From assembly GCF_963576545.1 (NCBI RefSeq), contig NW_026870562.1, forward strand, positions 186,001-250,000: a stretch of 64,000 nucleotides of DNA, written 5' to 3'. Both the position numbers and the translations under genes were made by a program. The stretch is from Limanda limanda. Taxonomy: Eukaryota; Chordata; Actinopteri; Pleuronectiformes; Pleuronectidae. The notes beneath the pieces are model-generated. The model saw only the letters and a program-made list of their open reading frames with translations. It ran no database searches and was not told the DNA's origin. Each line of letters starts with the position of its first letter. The first letter of the stretch is position 1. This document shows, one piece after another, positions 10,887-24,655 of the stretch.

Positions 10887-13800
10887 CAAGTAGGCTCTAC
10901 CCCCACTAAATGGGGTAGCGCGCATCGATCAGTACCATCCTTGAGCTTCTCCGACTTTCGGAAGGGTTAGGGTTAGGGATGAAAGCACATAGGAGAAAGA
11001 GATATTCTTGAATAACTTTTTTTGTGAAGGTCGGAGAGACTTGGAAAGTGGTTGCATCTGGACTAATTTGGGTCCTGCGGATCGATTGGTACCATCCCCG
11101 AGCTTGTACGACCTTCGGAAGAGGTCGACCGACGAAATTCCCCCAAATCTGAGGAGATATTCTTGAATAACTTTTTTTGTGAAGATCGGAGAGACTTGCA
11201 AGTAGGCTCTACCCCCACTAAATGGGGTTGCGCGCATCGATCGGTACCATCATTGAGCTTCTCCGACTTTCGGAAGGGTTAGGGTTAGGGTTAGGGATGA
11301 AAGCACATAGGAGAAAGAGATATTCTTGAATAACTTTTTTTGTGAAGGTCGGAGAGACTTGCAAGTAGGCTTTACCCCCACTAAATGGGGTAGCGCGCAT
11401 CGATCGGTACCATCCTTGAGCTTCTCCGACTTTCGGAAGGGTTAGGGTTAGGGTTAGGGATGAAAGCACATAGGAGAAAGAGATATTCTTGAATAACTTT
11501 TTTTGTGAAGGTCGGAGAGACTTGGAAAGTGGTTGCATCTGGACTAATTTGGGTCCTGCGGATCGATTGGTACCATCCCCGAGCTTGTACGACCTTCGGA
11601 AGAGGTCGACCGACGAAATTCCCCCAAATCTGAGGAGATATTCTTGAATAACTTTTTTTGTGAAGGTCGGAGAGACTTGCAAGTAGGCTCTACCCCCACT
11701 AAATGGGGTAGCGAGCATAGATCGGTACCATCCTTGAGCTTCTCCGACTTTCGGAAGGGTTAGGGTTAGGGATGAAAGCACATAGGAGAAAGAGATATTC
11801 TTGAATAACTTTTTTTGTGAAGGTCGGAGAGACTTGCAAGTAGGCTCTACCCCCACTAAATGGGGTAGCGCGCATCGATCGGTACCATCCTTGAGCTTCT
11901 CCGACTTTCGGAAGGGTTAGGGTTAGGGTTAGGGATGAAAGCACATAGGAGAAAGAGATATTCTTGAATAACTTTTTTTGTGAAGGTCGGAGAGACTTGG
12001 AAAGTGGTTGCATCTGGACTAATTTGGGTCCTGCGGATCGATTGGTACCATCCCCGAGCTTGTACGACCTTCGGAAGAGGTCGACCGACGAAATTCCCCC
12101 AAATCTGAGGAGATATTCTTGAATAACTTTTTTTGTGAAGGTCGGAGAGACTTGCAAGTATCCTCTACCCCCACTAAATGGGGTAGCGCGCATCGATCGG
12201 TACCATCCTTGAGCTTCTCCGACTTTCGGAAGGGTTAGGGTTAGGGTTAGGGATGAAAGCACATAGGAGAAAGAGATATTCTTGAATAACTTTTTTTGTG
12301 AAGGTCGGAGAGACTTGCAAGTAGGCTCTACCCCCACTAAATGGGGTAGCGCGCATCGATCGGTACCATCCTTGAGCTTCTCCGACTTTCGGAAGGGTTA
12401 GGGTTAGGGTTAGGGATGAAAGCACATAGGAGAAAGAGATATTCTTGAATAACTTTTTTTGTGAAGGTCGGAGAGACTTGCAAGTAGGCTCTACCCCCAC
12501 TAAATGGGGTAGCGCGCATTGATCGGTACCATCCTTGAGCTTCTCCGACTTTCGGAAGGGTTAGGGTTAGGGTTAGGGATGAAAGCACATAGGAGAAAGA
12601 GATATTCTTGAATAACTTTTTTTGTGAAGGTCGGAGAGACTTGGAAAGTGGTTGCATCTGGACTAATTTGGGTCCTGCGGATCGATTGGTACCATCCCCG
12701 AGCTTGTACGACCTTCGGAAGAGGTCGACCGACGAAATTCCCCCAAATCTGAGGAGATATTCTTGAATAACTTTTTTTGTGAAGGTCGGAGAGACTTGCA
12801 AGTAGGCTCTACCCCCACTAAATGGGGTTGCGCGCATCGATCAGTACCATCTTTGAGCTTCTCCGACTTTCGGAAGGGTTAGGGTTAGGGTTAGGGATGA
12901 AAGCACATAGGAGAAAGAGATATTCTTGAATAACTTTTTTTGTGAAGGTCGGAGAGACTTGCAAGTAGGCTCTACCCCCACTAAATGGGGTAGCGCGCAT
13001 CGATCGGTACCATCCTTGAGCTTCTCCGACTTTCGGAAGGGTTAGGGTTAGGGTTAGGGATGAAAGCACATAGGAGAAAGAGATATTCTTGAATAACTTT
13101 TTTTGTGAAGGTCGGAGAGACTTGCAAGTAGGCTCTACCCCCACTAAATGGGGTAGCGCGCATCGATCGGTACCATCCTTGAGCTTCTCCGACTTTCGGA
13201 AGGGTTAGGGTTAGGGTTAGGGATGAAAGCACATAGGAGAAAGAGATATTCTTGAATAACTTTTTTTGTGAAGGTCGGAGAGACTTGCAAGTAGGCTCTA
13301 CCCCCACTAAATGGGGTAGCGCGCATCGATCGGTACTATCCTTGAGCTTCTCCGACTTTCGGAAGGGTTAGGGTTAGGGTTAGGGATGAAAGCACATAGG
13401 AGAAAGAGATATTCTTGAATAACTTTTTTTGTGAAGGTCGGAGAGACTTGAAAAGTGGTTGCATCTGGACTAATTTGGGTCCTGCAGATCGATTGGTACC
13501 ATCCCCGAGCTTGTACGACCTTCGGAAGAGGTCGACCGACGAAATTCCCCCAAATCTGAGGAGATATTCTTGAATAACTTTTTTTGTGAAGGTCGGAGAG
13601 ACTTGCAAGTAGGCTCTACCCCCACTAAATGGAGTAGCGCGCATCGATCGGTACCATCCTTGAGCTTCTCCGACTTTCGGAAGGGTTAGGGTTAGGGTTA
13701 GGGATGAAAGCACATAGGAGAAAGAGATATTCTTGAATAACTTTTTTTGTGAAGGTCGGAGAGACTTGGAAAGTGGTTGCATCTGGACTAATTTGGGTCC

Positions 13801-15849
13801 TGCGGATCGATTGGTACCATCCCCGAGCTTGTACGACCTTCGGAAGAGGTCGACCGACGAAATTCCCCCAAATCTGAGGAGATATTCTTGAATAACTTTT
13901 TTTGTGAAGGTCGGAGAGACTTGCAAGTAGGCTCTACCCCCACTAAATGGGGTTGCGCGCATCGATCAGTACCATCCTTGAGCTTCTCCGACTTTCGGAA
14001 GGGTTAGGGTTAGGGTTAGGGATGAAAGCACATAGGAGAAAGAGATATTCTTGAATAACTTTTTTTGTGAAGGTCGGAGAGACTTGCAAGTAGGCTCTAC
14101 CCCCACTAAATGGGGTAGCGCGCATCGATCGGTACCATCCTTGAGCTTCTCCGACTTTCGGAAGGGTTAGGGTTAGGGTTAGGGATGAAAGCACATAGGA
14201 GAAAGAGATATTCTTGAATAACTTTTTTTGTGAAGGTCGGAGAGACTTGCAAGTAGGCTTTACCCCCACTAAATGGGGTAGCGCGCATCGATCGGTACCA
14301 TCCTTGAGCTTCTCCGACTTTCGGAAGGGTTAGGGTTAGGGTTAGGGATGAAAGCACATAGGAGAAAGAGATATTCTTGAATAACTTTTTTTGTGAAGGT
14401 CGGAGAGACTTGCAAGTAGGCTTTACCCCCACTAAATGGGGTAGCGCGCATCGATCGGTACCATCCTTGAGCTTCTCCGACTTTCGGAAGGGTTAGGGTT
14501 AGGGTTAGGGATGAAAGCACATAGGAGAAAGAGATATTCTTGAATAACTTTTTTTGTGAAGGTCGGAGAGACTTGAAAAGTGGTTGCATCTGGACTAATT
14601 TGGGTCCTGCGGATCGATTGGTACCATCCCCGAGCTTGTACGACCTTCGGAAGAGGTCGACCGACGAAATTCCCCCAAATCTGAGGAGATATTCTTGAAT
14701 AACTTTTTTTGTGAAGGTCGGAGAGACTTGCAAGTAGGCTCTACCCCCACTAAATGGGGTTGCGCGCATCGATCGGTACCATCCTTGAGCTTCTCCGACT
14801 TTCGGAAGGGTTAGGGTTAGGGTTAGGGATGAAAGCACATAGGAGAAAGAGATATTCTTGAATAACTTTTTTTGTGAAGGTCGGAGAGACTTGCAAGTAG
14901 GCTTTACCCCCACTAAATGGGGTAGCGCGCATCGATCGGTACCATCCTTGAGCTTCTCCGACTTTCGGAAGGGTTAGGGTTAGGGTTAGGGATGAAAGCA
15001 CATAGGAGAAAGAGATATTCTTGAATAACTTTTTTTGTGAAGGTCGGAGAGACTTGGAAAGTGGTTGCATCTGGACTAATTTGGGTCCTGCGGATCGATT
15101 GGTACCATCCCCGAGCTTGTACGACCTTCGGAAGAGGTCGACCGACGAAATTCCCCCAAATCTGAGGAGATATTCTTGAATAACTTTTTTTGTGAAGGTC
15201 GGAGAGACTTGCAAGTAGGCTCTACCCCCACTAAATGGGGTAGCGCGCATCGATCGGTACCATCCTTGAGCTTCTCCGACTTTCGGAAGGGTTAGGGTTA
15301 GGGTTAGGGATGAAAGCACATAGGAGAAAGAGATATTCTTGAATAACTTTTTTTGTGAAGGTCGGAGAGACTTGCAAGTAGGCTCTACCCCCACTAAATG
15401 GGGTAGCGCGCATCGATCGGTACCATCCTTGAGCTTCTCCGACTTTCGGAAGGGTTAGGGTTAGGGTTAGGGATGAAAGCACATAGGAGAAAGAGATATT
15501 CTTGAATAACTTTTTTTGTGAAGGTCGGAGAGACTTGAAAAGTGGTTGCATCTGGACTAATTTGGGTCCTGCGGATCGATTGGTACCATCCCCGAGCTTG
15601 TACGACCTTCGGAAGAGGTCGACCGACGAAATTCCCCCAAATCTGAGGAGATATTCTTGAATAACTTTTTTTGTGAAGGTCGGAGAGACTTGCAAGTAGG
15701 CTTTACCCCCACTAAATGGGGTTGCGCGCATCGATCAGTACCATCCTTGAGCTTCTCCGACTTTCGGAAGGGTTAGGGTTAGGGATGAAAGCACATAGGA
15801 GAAAGAGATATTCTTGAATAACTTTTTTTGTGAAGGTCGGAGAGACTTG
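10887..15849 (+). repeat. Array segment 4: mixed AB to AAAAB units
   Basis: B units start at 11044, 11525, 12000, 12644, 13451, 13769, 14576, 15057 and 15538. The stretch around 12.0-13.3 kb matches 20.8-22.1 kb at a shift of 8800 bp and shares CAAGTATCCTC (near 12155 and 20955) and a GCGCGCATTGATC change. A GCGAGCATAGATC variant near 11713 recurs near 20512, in the same neighbourhood but 6 bp out of step because of one short A. Confidence 0.85.
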
Positions 15850-18800
15850 CAAGTAGGCTCTACCCCCACTAAATGGGGTAGCGCGCATCGATCGGTACCA
15901 TCCTTGAGCTTCTCCGACTTTCGGAAGGGTTAGGGTTAGGGTTAGGGATGAAAGCACATAGGAGAAAGAGATATTCTTGAATAACTTTTTTTGTGAAGGT
16001 CGGAGAGACTTGCAAGTAGGCTCTACCCCCACTAAATGGGGTAGCGCGCATCGATCGGTACCATCCTTGAGCTTCTCCGACTTTCGGAAGGGTTAGGGTT
16101 AGGGATGAAAGCACATAGGAGAAAGAGATATTCTTGAATAACTTTTTTTGTGAAGGTCGGAGAGACTTGGAAAGTGGTTGCATCTGGACTAATTTGGGTC
16201 CTGCGGATCGATTGGTACCATCCCCGAGCTTGTACGACCTTCGAAAGAGGTCGACCGACGAAATTCCCCCAAATCTGAGGAGATATTCTTGAATAACTTT
16301 TTTTGTGAAGGTCGGAGAGACTTGCAAGTAGGCTCTACCCCCACTAAATGGGGTAGCGCGCATCGATCAGTACCATCCTTGAGCTTCTCCGACTTTCGGA
16401 AGGGTTAGGGTTAGGGATGAAAGCACATAGGAGAAAGAGATATTCTTGAATAACTTTTTTTGTGAAGGTCGGAGAGACTTGGAAAGTGGTTGCATCTGGA
16501 CTAATTTGGGTCCTGCGGATCGATTGGTACCATCCCCGAGCTTGTACGACCTTCGGAAGAGGTCGACCGACGAAATTCCCCCAAATCTGAGGAGATATTC
16601 TTGAATAACTTTTTTTGTGAAGGTCGGAGAGACTTGCAAGTAGGCTCTACCCCCACTAAATGGGGTTGCGCGCATCGATCGGTACCATCATTGAGCTTCT
16701 CCGACTTTCGGAAGGGTTAGGGTTAGGGTTAGGGATGAAAGCACATAGGAGAAAGAGATATTCTTGAATAACTTTTTTTGTGAAGGTCGGAGAGACTTGC
16801 AAGTAGGCTTTACCCCCACTAAATGGGGTAGCGCGCATCGATCGGTACCATCCTTGAGCTTCTCCGACTTTCGGAAGGGTTAGGGTTAGGGTTAGGGATG
16901 AAAGCACATAGGAGAAAGAGATATTCTTGAATAACTTTTTTTGTGAAGGTCGGAGAGACTTGCAAGTAGGCTCTACCCGAACTAAATGGGGTAGCGCGCA
17001 TCGATCGGTACCATCCTTGAGCTTCTCCGACTTTCGGAAGGGTTAGGGTTAGGGTTAGGGATGAAAGCACATAGGAGAAAGAGATATTCTTGAATAACTT
17101 TTTTTGTGAAGGTCGGAGAGACTTGAAAAGTGGTTGCATCTGGACTAATTTGGGTCCTGCGGATCGATTGGTACCATCCCCGAGCTTGTACGACCTTTGG
17201 AAGAGGTCGACCGACGAAATTCCCCCAAATCTGAGGAGATATTCTTGAATAACTTTTTTTGTGAAGGTCGGAGAGACTTGCAAGTAGGCTCTACCCCCAC
17301 TAAATGGGGTTGCGCGCATCGATCGGTACCATCCTTGAGCTTCTCCGACTTTCGGAAGGGTTAGGGTTAGGGTTAGGGATGAAAGCACATAGGAGAAAGA
17401 GATATTCTTGAATAACTTTTTTTGTGAAGGTCGGAGAGACTTGCAAGTAGGCTTTACCCCCACTAAATGGGGTAGCGCGCATCGATCGGTACCATCCTTG
17501 AGCTTCTCCGACTTTCGGAAGGGTTAGGGTTAGGGTTAGGGATGAAAGCACATAGGAGAAAGAGATATTCTTGAATAACTTTTTTTGTGAAGGTCGGAGA
17601 GACTTGGAAAGTGGTTGCATCTGGACTAATTTGGGTCCTGCGGATCGATTGGTACCATCCCCGAGCTTGTACGACCTTCGGAAGAGGTCGACCGACGAAA
17701 TTCCCCCAAATCTGAGGAGATATTCTTGAATAACTTTTTTTGTGAAGGTCGGAGAGACTTGCAAGTAGGCTCTACCCCCACTAAATGGGGTAGCGCGCAT
17801 CGATCGGTACCATCCTTGAGCTTCTCCGACTTTCGGAAGGGTTAGGGTTAGGGTTAGGGATGAAAGCACATAGGAGAAAGAGATATTCTTGAATAACTTT
17901 TTTTGTGAAGGTCGGAGAGACTTGCAAGTAGGCTCTACCCCCACTAAATGGGGTAGCGCGCATCGATCGGTACCATCCTTGAGCTTCTCCGACTTTCGGA
18001 AGGGTTAGGGTTAGGGTTAGGGATGAAAGCACATAGGAGAAAGAGATATTCTTGAATAACTTTTTTTGTGAAGGTCGGAGAGACTTGAAAAGTGGTTGCA
18101 TCTGGACTAATTTGGGTCCTGCGGATCGATTGGTACCATCCCGAGCTTGTACGACCTTCGGAAGAGGTCGACCGACGAAATTCCCCCAAATCTGAGGAGA
18201 TATTCTTGAATAACTTTTTTTGTGAAGGTCGGAGAGACTTGCAAGTAGGCTTTACCCCCACTAAATGGGGTTGCGCGCATCGATCAGTACCATCCTTGAG
18301 CTTCTCCGACTTTCGGAAGGGTTAGGGTTAGGGTTAGGGATGAAAGCACATAGGAGAAAGAGATATTCTTGAATAACTTTTTTTGTGAAGGTCGGAGAGA
18401 CTTGCAAGTAGGCTCTACCCCCACTAAATGGGGTAGCGCGCATCGATCGGTACCATCCTTGAGCTTCTCCGACTTTCGGAAGGGTTAGGGTTAGGGTTAG
18501 GGATGAAAGCACATAGGAGAAAGAGATATTCTTGAATAACTTTTTTTGTGAAGGTCGGAGAGACTTGGAAAGTGGTTGCATCTGGACTAATTTGGGTCCT
18601 GCAGATCGATTGGTACCATCCCCGAGCTTGTACGACCTTCGGAAGAGGTCGACCGACGAAATTCCCCCAAATCTGAGGAGATATTCTTGAATAACTTTTT
18701 TTGTGAAGGTCGGAGAGACTTGCAAGTAGGCTCTACCCCCACTAAATGGGGTTGCGCGCATCGATCAGTACCATCTTTGAGCTTCTCCGACTTTCGGAAG

Positions 18801-21800
18801 GGTTAGGGTTAGGGTTAGGGATGAAAGCACATAGGAGAAAGAGATATTCTTGAATAACTTTTTTTGTGAAGGTCGGAGAGACTTGCAAGTAGGCTCTACC
18901 CCCACTAAATGGGGTAGCGCGCATCGATCAGTACCATCCTTGAGCTTCTCCGACTTTCGGAAGGGTTAGGGTTAGGGATGAAAGCACATAGGAGAAAGAG
19001 ATATTCTTGAATAACTTTTTTTGTGAAGGTCGGAGAGACTTGCAAGTAGGCTCTACCCCCACTAAATGGGGTAGCGCGCATCGATCGGTACCATCCTTGA
19101 GCTTCTCCGACTTTCGGAAGGGTTAGGGTTAGGGTTAGGGATGAAAGCACATAGGAGAAAGAGATATTCTTGAATAACTTTTTTTGTGAAGGTCGGAGAG
19201 ACTTGCAAGTAGGCTCTACCCCCACTAAATGGGGTAGCGCGCATCGATCGGTACCATCCTTGAGCTTCTCCGACTTTCGGAAGGGTTAGGGTTAGGGATG
19301 AAAGCACATAGGAGAAAGAGATATTCTTGAATAACTTTTTTTGTGAAGGTCGGAGAGACTTGGAAAGTGGTTGCATCTGGACTAATTTGGGTCCTGCGGA
19401 TCGATTGGTACCATCCCCGAGCTTGTACGACCTTCGAAAGAGGTCGACCGACGAAATTCCCCCAAATCTGAGGAGATATTCTTGAATAACTTTTTTTGTG
19501 AAGGTCGGAGAGACTTGCAAGTAGGCTCTACCCCCACTAAATGGGGTAGCGCGCATCGATCAGTACCATCCTTGAGCTTCTCCGACTTTCGGAAGGGTTA
19601 GGGTTAGGGATGAAAGCACATAGGAGAAAGAGATATTCTTGAATAACTTTTTTTGTGAAGGTCGGAGAGACTTGGAAAGTGGTTGCATCTGGACTAATTT
19701 GGGTCCTGCGGATCGATTGGTACCATCCCCGAGCTTGTACGACCTTCGGAAGAGGTCGACCGACGAAATTCCCCCAAATCTGAGGAGATATTCTTGAATA
19801 ACTTTTTTTGTGAAGGTCGGAGAGACTTGCAAGTAGGCTCTACCCCCACTAAATGGGGTTGCGCGCATCGATCGGTACCATCATTGAGCTTCTCCGACTT
19901 TCGGAAGGGTTAGGGTTAGGGTTAGGGATGAAAGCACATAGGAGAAAGAGATATTCTTGAATAACTTTTTTTGTGAAGGTCGGAGAGACTTGCAAGTAGG
20001 CTTTACCCCCACTAAATGGGGTAGCGCGCATCGATCGGTACCATCCTTGAGCTTCTCCGACTTTCGGAAGGGTTAGGGTTAGGGTTAGGGATGAAAGCAC
20101 ATAGGAGAAAGAGATATTCTTGAATAACTTTTTTTGTGAAGGTCGGAGAGACTTGCAAGTAGGCTCTACCCGAACTAAATGGGGTAGCGCGCATCGATCG
20201 GTACCATCCTTGAGCTTCTCCGACTTTCGGAAGGGTTAGGGTTAGGGTTAGGGATGAAAGCACATAGGAGAAAGAGATATTCTTGAATAACTTTTTTTGT
20301 GAAGGTCGGAGAGACTTGAAAAGTGGTTGCATCTGGACTAATTTGGGTCCTGCGGATCGATTGGTACCATCCCCGAGCTTGTACGACCTTTGGAAGAGGT
20401 CGACCGACGAAATTCCCCCAAATCTGAGGAGATATTCTTGAATAACTTTTTTTGTGAAGGTCGGAGAGACTTGCAAGTAGGCTCTACCCCCACTAAATGG
20501 GGTAGCGAGCATAGATCGGTACCATCCTTGAGCTTCTCCGACTTTCGGAAGGGTTAGGGTTAGGGTTAGGGATGAAAGCACATAGGAGAAAGAGATATTC
20601 TTGAATAACTTTTTTTGTGAAGGTCGGAGAGACTTGCAAGTAGGCTCTACCCCCACTAAATGGGGTAGCGCGCATCGATCGGTACCATCCTTGAGCTTCT
20701 CCGACTTTCGGAAGGGTTAGGGTTAGGGTTAGGGATGAAAGCACATAGGAGAAAGAGATATTCTTGAATAACTTTTTTTGTGAAGGTCGGAGAGACTTGG
20801 AAAGTGGTTGCATCTGGACTAATTTGGGTCCTGCGGATCGATTGGTACCATCCCCGAGCTTGTACGACCTTCGGAAGAGGTCGACCGACGAAATTCCCCC
20901 AAATCTGAGGAGATATTCTTGAATAACTTTTTTTGTGAAGGTCGGAGAGACTTGCAAGTATCCTCTACCCCCACTAAATGGGGTAGCGCGCATCGATCGG
21001 TACCATCCTTGAGCTTCTCCGACTTTCGGAAGGGTTAGGGTTAGGGTTAGGGATGAAAGCACATAGGAGAAAGAGATATTCTTGAATAACTTTTTTTGTG
21101 AAGGTCGGAGAGACTTGCAAGTAGGCTCTACCCCCACTAAATGGGGTAGCGCGCATCGATCGGTACCATCCTTGAGCTTCTCCGACTTTCGGAAGGGTTA
21201 GGGTTAGGGTTAGGGATGAAAGCACATAGGAGAAAGAGATATTCTTGAATAACTTTTTTTGTGAAGGTCGGAGAGACTTGCAAGTAGGCTCTACCCCCAC
21301 TAAATGGGGTAGCGCGCATTGATCGGTACCATCCTTGAGCTTCTCCGACTTTCGGAAGGGTTAGGGTTAGGGTTAGGGATGAAAGCACATAGGAGAAAGA
21401 GATATTCTTGAATAACTTTTTTTGTGAAGGTCGGAGAGACTTGGAAAGTGGTTGCATCTGGACTAATTTGGGTCCTGCGGATCGATTGGTACCATCCCCG
21501 AGCTTGTACGACCTTCGGAAGAGGTCGACCGACGAAATTCCCCCAAATCTGAGGAGATATTCTTGAATAACTTTTTTTGTGAAGGTCGGAGAGACTTGCA
21601 AGTAGGCTCTACCCCCACTAAATGGGGTTGCGCGCATCGATCAGTACCATCCTTGAGCTTCTCCGACTTTCGGAAGGGTTAGGGTTAGGGTTAGGGATGA
21701 AAGCACATAGGAGAAAGAGATATTCTTGAATAACTTTTTTTGTGAAGGTCGGAGAGACTTGCAAGTAGGCTCTACCCCCACTAAATGGGGTAGCGCGCAT

Positions 21801-22250
21801 CGATTGGTACCATCCTTGAGCTTCTCCGACTTTCGGAAGGGTTAGGGTTAGGGTTAGGGATGAAAGCACATAGGAGAAAGAGATATTCTTGAATAACTTT
21901 TTTTGTGAAGGTCGGAGAGACTTGCAAGTAGGCTCTACCCCCACTAAATGGGGTAGCGCGCATCGATCGGTACCATCCTTGAGCTTCTCCGACTTTCGGA
22001 AGGGTTAGGGTTAGGGTTAGGGATGAAAGCACATAGGAGAAAGAGATATTCTTGAATAACTTTTTTTGTGAAGGTCGGAGAGACTTGCAAGTAGGCTCTA
22101 CCCCCACTAAATGGGGTAGCGCGCATCGATCGGTACCATCCTTGAGCTTCTCCGACTTTTGGAAGGGTTAGGGTTAGGGTTAGGGATGAAAGCACATAGG
22201 AGAAAGAGATATTCTTGAATAACTTTTTTTGTGAAGGTCGGAGAGACTTG
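15850..22250 (+). repeat. Array segment 5: contains a 3193-bp-spaced duplicated block
   Basis: B units start at 16170, 16482, 17126, 17607, 18088, 18568, 19363, 19675, 20319, 20800 and 21444. The block 15850 to about 17280 recurs at 19043 to about 20473 with the same spacing series, including a short-A AB unit of 312 bp, and with shared rare changes: CTACCCGAACT and a B unit with ACCTTTGGAAG. The B at 18088 lacks one C (ACCATCCCGAGC), which makes a unique 480-bp spacing. Confidence 0.87.
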
Positions 22251-24655
22251 AAAAGTGGTTGCATCTGGACTAATTTGGGTCCTGCGGATCGATTGGTACC
22301 ATCCCCGAGCTTGTACGACCTTCGGAAGAGGTCGACCGACGAAATTCCCCCAAATCTGAGGAGATATTCTTGAATAACTTTTTTTGTGAAGGTCGGAGAG
22401 ACTTGCAAGTAGGCTCTACCCCCACTAAATGGGGTTGCGCGCATCGATCGGTACCATCCTTGAGCTTCTCCGACTTTCGGAAGGGTTAGGGTTAGGGTTA
22501 GGGATGAAAGCACATAGGAGAAAGAGATATTCTTGAATAACTTTTTTTGTGAAGGTCGGAGAGACTTGCAAGTAGGCTTTACCCCCACTAAATGGGTTAG
22601 CGCGCATCGATCGGTACCATCCTTGAGCTTCTCCGACTTTCGGAAGGGTTAGGGTTAGGGTTAGGGATGAAAGCACATAGGAGAAAGAGATATTCTTGAA
22701 TAACTTTTTTTGTGAAGGTCGGAGAGACTTGGAAAGTGGTTGCATCTGGACTAATTTGGGTCCTGCGGATCGATTGGTACCATCCCCGAGCTTGTACGAC
22801 CTTCGGAAGAGGTCGACCGACGAAATTCCCCCAAATCTGAGGAGATATTCTTGAATAACTTTTTTTGTGAAGGTCGGAGAGACTTGCAAGTAGGCTCTAC
22901 CCCCACTAAATGGGGTAGCGCGCATCGATCGGTACCATCCTTGAGCTTCTCCGACTTTCGGAAGGGTTAGGGTTAGGGTTAGGGATGAAAGCACATAGGA
23001 GAAAGAGATATTCTTGAATAACTTTTTTTGTGAAGGTCGGAGAGACTTGCAAGTAGGCTCTACCCCCACTAAATGGGGTAGCGCGCATCGATCGGTACCA
23101 TCCTTGAGCTTCTCCGACTTTCGGAAGGGTTAGGGTTAGGGTTAGGGATGAAAGCACATAGGAGAAAGAGATATTCTTGAATAACTTTTTTTGTGAAGGT
23201 CGGAGAGACTTGAAAAGTGGTTGCATCTGGACTAATTTGGGTCCTGCGGATCGATTGGTACCATCCCCGAGCTTGTACGACCTTCGGAAGAGGTCGACCG
23301 ACGAAATTCCCCCAAATCTGAGGAGATATTCTTGAATAACTTTTTTTGTGAAGGTCGGAGAGACTTGCAAGTAGGCTCTACCCCCACTAAATGGGGTTGC
23401 GCGCATCGATCGGTACCATCCTTGAGCTTCTCCGACTTTCGGAAGGGTTAGGGTTAGGGTTAGGGATGAAAGCACATAGGAGAAAGAGATATTCTTGAAT
23501 AACTTTTTTTGTGAAGGTCGGAGAGACTTGCAAGTAGGCTTTACCCCCACTAAATGGGGTAGCGCGCATCGATCGGTACCATCCTTGAGCTTCTCCGACT
23601 TTCGGAAGGGTTAGGGTTAGGGTTAGGGATGAAAGCACATAGGAGAAAGAGATATTCTTGAATAACTTTTTTTGTGAAGGTCGGAGAGACTTGGAAAGTG
23701 GTTGCATCTGGACTAATTTGGGTCCTGCGGATCGATTGGTACCATCCCCGAGCTTGTACGACCTTCGGAAGAGGTCGACCGACGAAATTCCCCCAAATCT
23801 GAGGAGATATTCTTGAATAACTTTTTTTGTGAAGGTCGGAGAGACTTGCAAGTAGGCTCTACCCCCACTAAATGGGGTAGCGCGCATCGATCGGTACCAT
23901 CCTTGAGCTTCTCCGACTTTCGGAAGGGTTAGGGTTAGGGTTAGGGATGAAAGCACATAGGAGAAAGAGATATTCTTGAATAACTTTTTTTGTGAAGGTC
24001 GGAGAGACTTGCAAGTAGGCTCTACCCCCACTAAATGGGGTAGCGCGCATCGATCAGTACCATCCTTGAGCTTCTCCGACTTTCGGAAGGGTTAGGGTTA
24101 GGGTTAGGGATGAAAGCACATAGGAGAAAGAGATATTCTTGAATAACTTTTTTTAAGAAGGTCGGAGAGACTTGAAAAGTGGTTGCATCTGGACTAATTT
24201 GGGTCCTGCGGATCGATTGGTACCATCCCCGAGCTTGTACGACCTTCGGAAGAGGTCGACCGACGAAATTCCCCCAAATCTGAGGAGATATTCTTGAATA
24301 ACTTTTTTTGTGAAGGTCGGAGAGACTTGCAAGTAGGCTTTACCCCCACTAAATGGGGTTGCGCGCATCGATCAGTACCATCCTTGAGCTTCTCCGACTT
24401 TCGGAAGGGTTAGGGTTAGGGTTAGGGATGAAAGCACATAGGAGAAAGAGATATTCTTGAATAACTTTTTTTGTGAAGGTCGGAGAGACTTGCAAGTAGG
24501 CTCTACCCCCACTAAATGGGGTAGCGCGCATCGATCGGTACCATCCTTGAGCTTCTCCGACTTTCGGAAGGGTTAGGGTTAGGGTTAGGGATGAAAGCAC
24601 ATAGGAGAAAGAGATATTCTTGAATAACTTTTTTTGTGAAGGTCGGAGAGACTTG
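22251..24655 (+). repeat. Five consecutive perfect 481-bp AAB units
   Basis: B units start at 22251, 22732, 23213, 23694 and 24175, all 481 bp apart, with the next B at 24656. B subtypes alternate AAAA and GAAA, and the A after an AAAA-type B carries GGGGTTGC, so the true period is 962 bp (22251-23212 and 23213-24174). This is the most regular part of the window and the clearest view of the basic higher-order unit. The A unit before the B at 24175 has an altered T-run flank (TTTTAAGAAGG). Confidence 0.9.

Noticed and set aside
5951..18325. Two plus-strand open frames (5951-6163 and 18092-18325)
   Set aside because: Each is created by one point change or deletion in a B unit (GTGTCCTGC near 5951; a missing C near 18141) and runs through ordinary repeat sequence.
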